DNA of 7,889 nucleotides from Actinomycetota bacterium. GTDB taxonomy: Bacteria; Actinomycetota; Acidimicrobiia; Acidimicrobiales; Ilumatobacteraceae. The notes beneath the pieces are model-generated. The model did not search any database, was not told the DNA's origin, and worked only from the letters and a program-made list of their open reading frames with translations. Both the position numbers and the translations under genes were made by a program. The stretch covers positions 1 to 7,889 of the forward strand of contig WLTJ01000064.1 in NCBI GenBank assembly GCA_009705435.1, in the 5' to 3' direction. Below, piece after piece: positions 1-5,666 of this stretch (position 1 is the stretch's first letter; every line of letters starts with the position of its first letter).

Positions 1-83
1 GAATCGGTATTCCCGCTTGCGTGGCGCAAGGTGAGAACAGCGCCAAGAGCGTCGCCGAGTTCCTCGCCCATCTGAGAGACTAA
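1..83 (+). CDS. 3' end of an unidentified gene (partial at 5' side)
   Basis: The frame whose codons begin at base 3 stays open from the window edge to a TAA at 81-83 and gives 26 residues starting IGIPACVAQGENS and ending EFLAHLRD. The composition (Ala, Glu, Leu-rich amphipathic ending) looks like the closing strand and helix of a globular alpha/beta protein. The stop lies only 5 bp before the sortase start, so the two genes are probably co-transcribed. I do not recognise the family. The fragment is vaguely reminiscent of the end of a HAD-type phosphatase, but that is too weak to assign. Confidence 0.5.
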   Translation, partial: IGIPACVAQGENSAKSVAEFLAHLRD

Positions 84-88
84 ACACC

Positions 89-730
89 GTGCATCGTCCT
101 TTTTTGGCTTTTCTCATTCTGCCGAGTGCGGTGTCGGCATGTGTTTTCTTGACAGGCTGCACGAGTACGAGTAGTCCTCCATTGACCACCCTTGTAAAAA
201 ATCCGGCAGCAGTTCCAACAAGCATCCCTGCGCCCCCAACCACTCTGTACGCCGGACCACCCACCCTGGCACCCAATGAATCACTGCCTACCCCTGAGGC
301 CCTGCCGGCCGAGGGAGTGGTTGAGCCAGAGGCCATCATCGGCGAATTGATCATCCCATCTTTGATGTTGCGCCAAACCATTTACCGCGGTGTCTCAATG
401 CCCACACTCGACAAAGGTGTCGGCTATTGGCCGGGCACCGCGCTACCTGGACACGTGGGCAACGTGGTTATTGCTGGTCATCGTGTCAGTAGCCTCAAGC
501 CGTTTCGTTACCTTGACCTTCTCAAACCAGGCGACGAGATCAGAGTCACGACGTCCGAGGGAACATTCATCTACACCATCAGGCAAACAACGATCGTTGA
601 GTCTTCCGATACCTGGATCATTGACCAAGACACTGCTGTTACGTTGACCTTATTCACATGTCATCCAGTGGGCTCAACAAAGCAACGACTCGTCGTCTTT
701 GCCGATTATGCCCGTCAGGAATTGTTGTGA
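89..730 (+). CDS. Sortase, class E-like, with an apparent lipoprotein signal peptide
   Basis: This 213-residue protein has the sortase catalytic set: His131 in the VIAGHR motif, Cys191 in TLFTCHPVG and Arg200 in KQRLVV. The sortase beta-barrel runs from about residue 81 to 206. Sortases are extracytoplasmic cysteine transpeptidases that cleave a sorting signal and join the substrate to the wall or to another protein; this TLxTCxPxG style fits the class E group of high-GC Gram-positives, where LAxTG-type signals are usual. Residues 1-23 form a signal peptide with a hydrophobic core (FLAFLILPSAVSACVF) ending in LTG-Cys24, a good lipobox. Residues 25-80 are a Pro/Thr/Ser-rich linker. The GTG start at 89 has a weak GAGAG (74-78) upstream and sits 5 bp after the preceding stop. 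No substrate with a sorting signal is visible in the window. The sortase call is firm; lipidation is inferred. Confidence 0.9.
   Translation: MHRPFLAFLILPSAVSACVFLTGCTSTSSPPLTTLVKNPAAVPTSIPAPPTTLYAGPPTLAPNESLPTPEALPAEGVVEPEAIIGELIIPSLMLRQTIYRGVSMPTLDKGVGYWPGTALPGHVGNVVIAGHRVSSLKPFRYLDLLKPGDEIRVTTSEGTFIYTIRQTTIVESSDTWIIDQDTAVTLTLFTCHPVGSTKQRLVVFADYARQELL
717..720 (+). promoter_or_regulatory. Shine-Dalgarno AGGA that fixes the lnt start at GTG 727
   Basis: AGGA lies 6 bases before GTG 727, and that GTG overlaps the sortase stop as GTGA. An in-frame ATG at 658 would add 23 residues rich in Arg and Cys (including TTRRLCRLCPS), overlap the sortase by 73 bp, and sit ahead of the natural MRRRL N-terminus that precedes the first membrane helix. 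The GTG is therefore preferred. Confidence 0.6.
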
Positions 731-2208
731 GACGACGCCTTGTTGGCACTTTCATCTCTGGTGTACTCGTCGCTGCTTCTATGCCCCCGTGGGGTTGGTG
801 GCCCCTGGCTTTTATTGGCATTGCATTTTTTACATCCCAAGAAATTCTTGCTGACACCGCTCACCAGCGGTTCACTACTGGATTCATCTTTGGCATCGGT
901 TGGTTTCTTCCCGCCTTATCGTGGATGTGGTTTTTAACGTCCCCTGGATACATCGTTGCCGTTGCGCTCTATGCCTCTCTTCATGGTCTCGCCTCACTTG
1001 TTGTTGCGCGCGATCGCAACAACAAGTCGTTCTTGTTCTTGTCCCCAGTCACACATATTCTGATTGAAATCTTTCGGATGTGTTTTCCCTTCGGTGGGGT
1101 GCCACTTGCGACCTTGGGAATTTCGCAAGTGAGTGGACCGCTGCACCGCACCGCAAGCGTAGGCGGAGTCATTTTATTGTCCTGGCTGACATGGCAGATC
1201 GGTGCGTTACTGGCGCGCCGTCCGCGTGATCTACACATTCACTCTGCTCATCGCACAACACTCAAGACAATCTGCCTGATGGTGTTAGTGGTGAGTTATT
1301 TTGCACCTCACGGTTCCAATACCGGGAAATCGCTCCATGTAGTTGCCGTTCAAGGTGGAGGACCCCAGGGAACTCGGGCCATCAACTCCGATCCCCGAGA
1401 GGTCGTCGAGCGTCATCTCCAAGCATCTCGTTCAATCGACTCCGATGCCAATAACCCCATTGATCTTGTCGTTTGGCCAGAGAATGTCATTGATGTCTTG
1501 GACTTTGAAAGCAGCACTGAACTTCGAGAGGTCACCGCTCAGGCCTCACGTTTGAACTCCACTTTCTCCGTCGGAATCACCGAAGATGTGAATCAGCAAC
1601 ATTTCACCAATGCCCAAGTGATCGTGACCCCTGATGGTCAAGTTGTTGATCGATACGACAAGGTGCGGCGTGTTCCATTTGGCGAATACATGCCCATGAG
1701 GTCCTTCCTCGCCAGCCTCGGTGCACCCGTCGATCAAGTCCCGCGCGATGCACTCGCTGGCACTGGGCCCGCCTACCTTGATGTGCCGACCGCGTCGGGC
1801 AGTGAGCGGATTTCTGTCGTTATCTCGTGGGAAGTTTTCTTTGGTGGGCGGGCCCGTGAAGGAATCAAGGAGGGCGCGGGGTTAATCATTAACCCGACCA
1901 ATGGCTCGAGTTACACCTGGACAGTTTTGCAATCTCAACAGATCGCCTCATCGCGTCTACGGGCAATTGAGACTGGACGTTGGGTAGTACAAGTTTCCCC
2001 TACTGGATTTAGTGCCTTCGTTGATCCATCAGGCAAGGTCCATCAACGAACATCTATTAGTGAGCAAGCCGTCATTGATGCCGATGTGGATATCCGCACC
2101 GGCCAAACCATCTATGTGGCACTGGGTGATAAGCCGTGGGTCGCCCTCGTGATCTTGGTTTTTCTCTTTGGATTCATCAGTCGGTCTAGATTTCGACCAT
2201 CAAGGTGA
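727..2208 (+). CDS. lnt: Apolipoprotein N-acyltransferase family protein with Ser in place of the catalytic Cys
   Basis: The 493-residue product has Lnt architecture. Several membrane helices span roughly residues 5-195 (for example 5-35, 50-95, 103-120, 143-163 and 178-193), a nitrilase-type domain spans about 203-465, and a last helix covers 471-485. Lnt attaches an N-terminal acyl chain to the lipid-modified Cys of lipoproteins on the outer membrane face. The Glu of the triad is Glu252 (VVWPEN), the Lys is Lys312 (RYDKVRRVPFGEY), and the accessory Glu320 and Glu369 are present. The nucleophile position, which is Cys in the E. coli CYE motif, is Ser367 here (VVISWEVFF; codon TCG at 1825-1827). 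The NDAWF-type loop is replaced by NPTNGSSY. Translation is probably coupled to the sortase by the GTGA overlap. The family call is firm; acyltransferase activity is uncertain because of the Ser. A lineage-specific functional variant is the main alternative to an inactive enzyme. Confidence 0.88.
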   Translation: MRRRLVGTFISGVLVAASMPPWGWWPLAFIGIAFFTSQEILADTAHQRFTTGFIFGIGWFLPALSWMWFLTSPGYIVAVALYASLHGLASLVVARDRNNKSFLFLSPVTHILIEIFRMCFPFGGVPLATLGISQVSGPLHRTASVGGVILLSWLTWQIGALLARRPRDLHIHSAHRTTLKTICLMVLVVSYFAPHGSNTGKSLHVVAVQGGGPQGTRAINSDPREVVERHLQASRSIDSDANNPIDLVVWPENVIDVLDFESSTELREVTAQASRLNSTFSVGITEDVNQQHFTNAQVIVTPDGQVVDRYDKVRRVPFGEYMPMRSFLASLGAPVDQVPRDALAGTGPAYLDVPTASGSERISVVISWEVFFGGRAREGIKEGAGLIINPTNGSSYTWTVLQSQQIASSRLRAIETGRWVVQVSPTGFSAFVDPSGKVHQRTSISEQAVIDADVDIRTGQTIYVALGDKPWVALVILVFLFGFISRSRFRPSR

Positions 2209-2635
2209 CTGGTCCGTCATTAACTAATGACACCATCATCTCGGTGCGAAAGCGCCCTGTTTGTACATGTGCCCCCAAAAGCGCAAGTTCTTGAACAAGT
2301 TGAGTCACGAGTGGCTCGGCCATCTCAGGTCTAGCCGCCGCAATCCAACTCGGTCGCCGACCACCACTGGCATCGCCATACAAAGTGAATTGACTGACCA
2401 CCAAAATATTTTTAGTTGTGTCCGCAACTGAAAGATTCATCACTCCGTCAGCATCATTCATAATCCGCAGATTCCAAATCTTGTCGGCAAGTTTCATTGC
2501 GGTCGCGGGACTATCTGAATGGGTGACACCTACAAGCACCACTAGCCCCTGCGAAATCTGCCCAACCCGAGTTGTCACATTGTCAACGGTCGAATCAACC
2601 GACGCTTCCAATACTCTTTGGATCATTGCCCGCAC
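2186..2635 (-). CDS. dtd: D-aminoacyl-tRNA deacylase
   Basis: This cytoplasmic proofreading enzyme hydrolyses D-amino acids mis-attached to tRNA. The 149-residue product matches the usual family length and starts MRAMIQRVLEASV, the standard DTD N-terminus. The SQFTLYGD signature is at 81-88, followed by RRPSW at 93-97. The cross-subunit Gly-cisPro motif lies in NDGPVT (139-144, Gly141-Pro142). An in-frame ATG at 2677 would add 14 residues that do not look like the family, so GTG 2635 is chosen; its ribosome site is weak (AGAG). One small oddity is GRFRTEM at 127-133, where family members commonly read GxFGAxM. The gene faces lnt and overlaps its end by 23 bp (TAG read from 2188 to 2186), and it diverges from the epimerase gene with a 66-bp gap. 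Confidence 0.93.
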   Translation of the reverse strand: MRAMIQRVLEASVDSTVDNVTTRVGQISQGLVVLVGVTHSDSPATAMKLADKIWNLRIMNDADGVMNLSVADTTKNILVVSQFTLYGDASGGRRPSWIAAARPEMAEPLVTQLVQELALLGAHVQTGRFRTEMMVSLVNDGPVTLMVEI

Positions 2636-2665
2636 ACTCTGATCGTGCCACAAAAATAGGCATCC

Positions 2666-2695
2666 CTGACAATTCACTCGGGTTACTGCGATACT
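2666..2695 (+). promoter_or_regulatory. Candidate sigma-70-type promoter for a leaderless epimerase transcript
   Basis: CTGACA at 2666-2671 (5 of 6 to TTGACA) and GATACT at 2690-2695 (4 of 6 to TATAAT) are separated by 18 bp. A transcript starting 7 bases after the -10 box would begin at or beside the GTG at 2702. That fits the absence of a clear Shine-Dalgarno sequence there and the common use of leaderless messages in Actinomycetota. This is consensus matching by eye only. Confidence 0.35.
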
Positions 2696-2701
2696 GACGG
2701 C

Positions 2702-3481
2702 GTGATTACGCTGACGTCACCTAATCATCAGATCATCGCCAAGGTATTCCCCGAGTTTGGGTCGCGACTCGGCTCTCTTGTCATCAACGAACAGCACATC
2801 TTGCTCACAGGAGGTAAGGATGACGACCCTCTCTCGTGGGGTTGCTACCCAATGGTTCCTTTTGCTGGTCGTCTACGCCACGGAAAACTTCAGTTCAACA
2901 ATGCGACCCACCAACTCCGCCTCAACCATCAGCCTCATTCCATTCACGGTACGGTCTTTGACCGAACATGGGACATCCGCCAGAAAACATCTTCGTCAAT
3001 AACGTTAGAAACTGATTTTGGAATTCATTGGCCCTTCCAAGGCAGCGTGCTCCATCACATAGAAGTGACAGATCATCGCATTCATTTTGAATTGACCGTC
3101 ACAGCGCACGAAACCATGCCAATACAAGTGGGGTGGCATCCGTGGTTCATCAAACCTCAGAATTCATCTCTGCGATTTGAATCGATGCTGCAGCGCGACG
3201 ATCAAGGCATCACCACTACTCAAGAAGTAAAGCAACCTCCGTCGCCTGTTGATGATTGCTTCATCAAGCCTCAAGGTGATCTGACGCTCACCACCAACGA
3301 ACAACAGTTGACGTTGACAAGCGACTGCTCGCATTGGGTGATATTCGACAAACCCGAAAATGCGACCTGCCTTGAACCACAATCTGGTCCACCTAATGCG
3401 AGCAATGACTCGCCATTTGTTCTCATCGCTGGAGAGACTTTCCGCCGTTGGTTTGACATTGAGGTTGCACGCGGCCGATAG
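2702..3481 (+). CDS. Aldose 1-epimerase family protein (GalM/YeaD-like, short form)
   Basis: The 259-residue product has the beta-sandwich mutarotase pattern. A phosphate or sugar-contact segment MVPFAGRLRHG is at 51-61 (Arg57), and HSIHG at 79-83 gives His82. GWHPWF at 144-149 gives His146 as probable acid, and CLEPQSGPPN at 223-232 gives Glu225 as probable base. These enzymes interconvert alpha and beta anomers of free or phosphorylated hexoses in the cytoplasm. It is shorter than classical GalM (about 340 residues) and closer to the compact YeaD/LacX-like members, so the sugar substrate is open. Translation starts at GTG 2702 with no good ribosome site, possibly leaderless. It is followed after 29 bp by the sigma factor gene on the same strand, and is the likely first gene of that unit. 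Confidence 0.85.
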   Translation: MITLTSPNHQIIAKVFPEFGSRLGSLVINEQHILLTGGKDDDPLSWGCYPMVPFAGRLRHGKLQFNNATHQLRLNHQPHSIHGTVFDRTWDIRQKTSSSITLETDFGIHWPFQGSVLHHIEVTDHRIHFELTVTAHETMPIQVGWHPWFIKPQNSSLRFESMLQRDDQGITTTQEVKQPPSPVDDCFIKPQGDLTLTTNEQQLTLTSDCSHWVIFDKPENATCLEPQSGPPNASNDSPFVLIAGETFRRWFDIEVARGR

Positions 3482-3493
3482 AAGTCTCGCCAT

Positions 3494-3500
3494 GAGGTGA
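3494..3500 (+). promoter_or_regulatory. Ribosome-binding site of the sigma factor gene
   Basis: GAGGTGA lies 10 bases before ATG 3511, with an intervening T-run (TTTTTT at 3505-3510). It is one of the clearer Shine-Dalgarno matches in the window and supports the ATG at 3511 as the start. The T-run is not preceded by a hairpin, so I do not call a terminator. Confidence 0.55.
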
Positions 3501-3510
3501 AGCATTTTTT

Positions 3511-4260
3511 ATGGATGCCACCAATGATGCTGACTTAATTGCGGCGTATCTCGCTGGTGACCAGAATGCTTTCACGAAAATCTACAAGCGACACTCTCCG
3601 AGCCTCCGCAGAACTGCACGGCTCAAGCTCTACGATAAACACGCTTGTGATGACATCTTGCAAGATGTGTTTCTTATCGTCGCAAAAAAACTACATAGCC
3701 TTGATGACCCCGAACGACTTCCCCAATGGCTACAACAAATTCTTGTCCGTGAGGTGTACCGATATAACGCCAAGGGTCTGCGCTCAGTCGCCACTGATTT
3801 TCAATCAGATTCACCCAGCGATCAGGCAGATATTTGTGATCCATACTCCGAGGGTGCGTTGGTGGCATACGAAGAACTCAAGGAACTTCTCAAATCTGCC
3901 GCTGAAGGTCTAGGAGAACGCGACCGCAGGATATTGAGCCTGCTCGTCGACCACGGCGTAGAAGGAAATGACCTAGCAAGTGACCTAGAAGTTTCACCCA
4001 AAGATCTCCGCTCTCTGCTCCATCGGATGCGCTACCAACTCGAGAAGTGCTTCGACGCGTACTGCGTGGCTCAGGTGGGGCGTAGGTCCTGCCCCGAATT
4101 GGCTGAGATCCTGTTTCGCTGGTCGGGTCACTTGGATATCCCGATCCGTAAGCGGCTCGTGCACCACATAGAAGTCTGCCCAATCTGTGAAATGGTCAGA
4201 ACTCAGCAGCGTATTGCTATTGCAGACCTGCGGGCCCGACCTGGCGCCCCTCCTCGGTGA
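3511..4260 (+). CDS. ECF-type RNA polymerase sigma factor with fused C-terminal zinc-binding motif
   Basis: The 249-residue product has a sigma-70 region 2 at about residues 8-90 (DLIAAYLAGDQNAF, then the DDILQDVFL helix at 47-55) and a region 4 helix-turn-helix at about 120-182 (ERDRRILSLL, then DLASDLEVSPKDLRSLLHRMR). A linker at 91-118 is acidic and polar. The extra C-terminal part (190-249) carries Cys194 and the His219-x3-Cys223-x2-Cys226 motif. That is the ligand pattern of zinc-binding anti-sigma domains, but here it is in cis. Such a factor would direct RNA polymerase to a small regulon and could sense zinc or thiol-oxidising stress through the Cys/His cluster. No separate anti-sigma gene is adjacent, consistent with in-cis control. 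It sits 29 bp after the epimerase gene and just upstream of the glycan cassette, which makes that cassette a candidate target. The target genes are not shown by the sequence. Confidence 0.88.
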   Translation: MDATNDADLIAAYLAGDQNAFTKIYKRHSPSLRRTARLKLYDKHACDDILQDVFLIVAKKLHSLDDPERLPQWLQQILVREVYRYNAKGLRSVATDFQSDSPSDQADICDPYSEGALVAYEELKELLKSAAEGLGERDRRILSLLVDHGVEGNDLASDLEVSPKDLRSLLHRMRYQLEKCFDAYCVAQVGRRSCPELAEILFRWSGHLDIPIRKRLVHHIEVCPICEMVRTQQRIAIADLRARPGAPPR

Positions 4261-4329
4261 TAAGCCGACCCCCACTTCTGTCTCTACCAGGGTCTGGTCA
4301 ACTTCTAAAAGCGCAGGTCACAGCCTCAC

Positions 4330-4336
4330 AAGGAGT
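4330..4336 (+). promoter_or_regulatory. Strong Shine-Dalgarno AAGGAGT not aligned with the glycosyltransferase start
   Basis: AAGGAGT is the best ribosome-binding match in the window. It lies 33 bases from ATG 4369 and 24 from TTG 4360, too far to serve either directly. It is ideally spaced (6 bases) from GTG 4343, which opens only a 4-codon frame. Confidence 0.55.
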
Positions 4337-4347
4337 CACTAAGTGAC
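4335..4347. repeat. 13-bp palindrome GTCACTAAGTGAC with an alternative partner upstream
   Basis: GTCACT (4335-4340) and AGTGAC (4342-4347) are perfect inverted repeats around one base. The right arm can also pair with GGTCAC at 4316-4321 (GTGACC at 4343-4348, 6 bp, 21-base loop containing AAGGAGT). The two pairings exclude each other. The element could be a repressor operator or an RNA switch over the ribosome site; either role is inference. Confidence 0.5.
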
Positions 4348-4357
4348 CCGACGGTAG
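4343..4357 (+). CDS. Possible 4-codon leader ORF (MTRR)
   Basis: GTG-ACC-CGA-CGG-TAG follows the strong AAGGAGT site at good spacing. It ends 2 bases before the TTG at 4360 and 11 bases before ATG 4369. It would allow ribosomes to terminate and reinitiate on the glycosyltransferase. The two consecutive Arg codons (CGA, CGG) include rarely favoured ones in many bacteria, so pausing is conceivable. There is no proof that it is translated. Confidence 0.3.
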   Translation: MTRR

Positions 4358-4368
4358 CATTGAAAGCC

Positions 4369-5664
4369 ATGCCGAGTGCCCATGACCCCCAAGGGCCTAT
4401 CAAGGTCGCCTACCTCACGTATCGAGGCAAACCCCATGTCGGTGGTCAAGGTGTTTACACACGCCATCTCACCAAGGCTCTCGTTGATCTCGGGCACTCA
4501 GTTGAGGTTTTCGGCGGTCAGCCCTACCCGGTCCTTGACCCGCGTGTGGCACTGACCAAGTTGCCAAGCTTGGACTTGGTCAACGACCATTACCCGTTCC
4601 GTTTTCCTGCAATTTGGGAACTCAAAACTCGTGAAGACTTTTATGAACTTGGTTTGTTCCTCACAGGCACATTCGCCGAACCAGCCGCATTTAGCGCTCG
4701 CGTGAAGCGCCATCTGAGCAAGCGCACAGGTGAATTTGATCTGGTCCACGACAACCAGTGCTTGGGATATGGCATTCTTGGTTTAGAGAAACTCATTCCC
4801 ACGATCGTGACTCTGCATCACCCAATTACACGTGATCGCGCCCTCGAGATGGAGCATTCACCAAATTGGTATAAAAAGTTTGGTGTCTCACGTTTTTACT
4901 CCTTCGTCAAGATGCAGGGTCGCGTGGCAAGTCGTATGCCACGCATCGTGGTCGTCAGCGAAAACAGCATCAAAGATATTCACGCAGACATGGGCGTTTC
5001 CTATGACCGCATGCGCCTCGTGCCAGTTGGCGTGGACCCTGATCTCTTTAAGCCCCTACCCACGGTGCAACGCATTCCAGGCAGACTGATCACCACGGCC
5101 TCTGCCGATGTGGCCCTCAAAGGATTGTCATACCTTCTTGAGGCAGTAGCGAAATTGCGTACCGAACGTGATGTCACCTTGACCATCATTGGCAAACCCA
5201 AACCTGGCAAAAGCATGGATCTCATTGACAAACTTGGTCTTGCTCCACATATCCAATTCATCTCTGATGTCACCGATGAGCGCATCGTGGAACTCTATGC
5301 TCAAGCCGAACTTGCTGTCGTTCCCTCGCTCTATGAAGGATTCAGTCTTCCTGCGATTGAAGCTATGTGCACCGGCATCTGCCTGGTTGCAACTGATGGT
5401 GGAGCCCTCCCCGAAGTAACAGGTATTGACGGAGACACGGTTTTGGGTTGCAAGGCTGGCGATGCGGACGGATTGGCAGCGACTATTCGCCGTGGGCTTG
5501 ATGACCCTGAACTTCGTGCTCGTGTCGGACTCAACGGGCGTCAGCGTGTTGTTGAACGTTGGACATGGCGTAAATGCGCTGAACAAACCGTTGAGCAATA
5601 TCGCCAAGTTTTAGCGATGCCTGCCAACCAAGAGAAACTTCTCAGAAATGGCCGCGTCAAATAA
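4369..5664 (+). CDS. GT4-family (GT-B fold) retaining glycosyltransferase
   Basis: The 431-residue cytoplasmic enzyme (counted from ATG 4369) has both Rossmann-like halves of a GT-B fold. The acceptor half has VAYLTYRGKP then GGQGVY at 25-30, the glycine-rich loop of GT4 enzymes. The donor half runs from about residue 218 (VPVGVDPDLF) through ALKGLSYLLEA (Lys251) to the EX7E signature in YEGFSLPAIEAM (Glu323 and Glu331). GT4 enzymes transfer a sugar from a nucleotide sugar with retention of configuration, often building alpha-glucans or alpha-mannans or lipid-linked glycans. An in-frame TTG at 4360 could add three residues; ATG is preferred. The gene heads a tight unit, with the methyltransferase starting 2 bp after its stop. 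Donor and acceptor cannot be read from sequence. Confidence 0.92.
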   Translation: MPSAHDPQGPIKVAYLTYRGKPHVGGQGVYTRHLTKALVDLGHSVEVFGGQPYPVLDPRVALTKLPSLDLVNDHYPFRFPAIWELKTREDFYELGLFLTGTFAEPAAFSARVKRHLSKRTGEFDLVHDNQCLGYGILGLEKLIPTIVTLHHPITRDRALEMEHSPNWYKKFGVSRFYSFVKMQGRVASRMPRIVVVSENSIKDIHADMGVSYDRMRLVPVGVDPDLFKPLPTVQRIPGRLITTASADVALKGLSYLLEAVAKLRTERDVTLTIIGKPKPGKSMDLIDKLGLAPHIQFISDVTDERIVELYAQAELAVVPSLYEGFSLPAIEAMCTGICLVATDGGALPEVTGIDGDTVLGCKAGDADGLAATIRRGLDDPELRARVGLNGRQRVVERWTWRKCAEQTVEQYRQVLAMPANQEKLLRNGRVK

Positions 5665-5666
5665 CT

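Larger units (their letters stand above)
4261..4368 (+). promoter_or_regulatory. Structured non-coding leader of the glycosyltransferase cassette
   Basis: This is the largest same-strand gap in the window. It holds a 13-bp inverted repeat ACCAGGGTCTGGT (4286-4298) and three TCAC elements (4318, 4326, 4336). It also holds a 13-bp palindrome (4335-4347), an AAGGAGT ribosome site (4330-4336) and a 4-codon mini-ORF. TAGCAT at 4355-4360 is a possible -10 box placing a start near ATG 4369, but it has no good -35 partner. No T-tailed terminator follows the sigma factor gene, so read-through from the sigma unit is possible. Promoter position is not resolved. Confidence 0.45.

Noticed and set aside
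658..726. In-frame N-terminal extension of lnt from ATG 658
   Set aside because: It would overlap the sortase by 73 bp and add an Arg/Cys-rich stretch ahead of the natural MRRRL membrane start. GTG 727 has an AGGA at good spacing and a GTGA coupling overlap.
2636..2677. Longer dtd start at ATG 2677 on the minus strand
   Set aside because: The added 14 residues do not resemble DTD, whose N-terminus begins at the MRAxIQRV block encoded from GTG 2635.
3505..3510. T-run before the sigma factor ATG as a terminator of the epimerase gene
   Set aside because: No stable inverted repeat precedes it, and a good Shine-Dalgarno sequence lies directly upstream, so it is spacer sequence.
4286..4298. Hairpin ACCAGGGTCTGGT as a terminator for the sigma factor gene
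   Set aside because: It has only a 5-bp stem and no following T-run, so it is reported only as a repeat in the leader and not as a terminator.
5128..5607. Open frame of 159 codons on the minus strand inside the glycosyltransferase
   Set aside because: It lies wholly antisense to a well-supported GT4 gene covering the EX7E region and has no recognisable domain; it is a shadow of codon bias.
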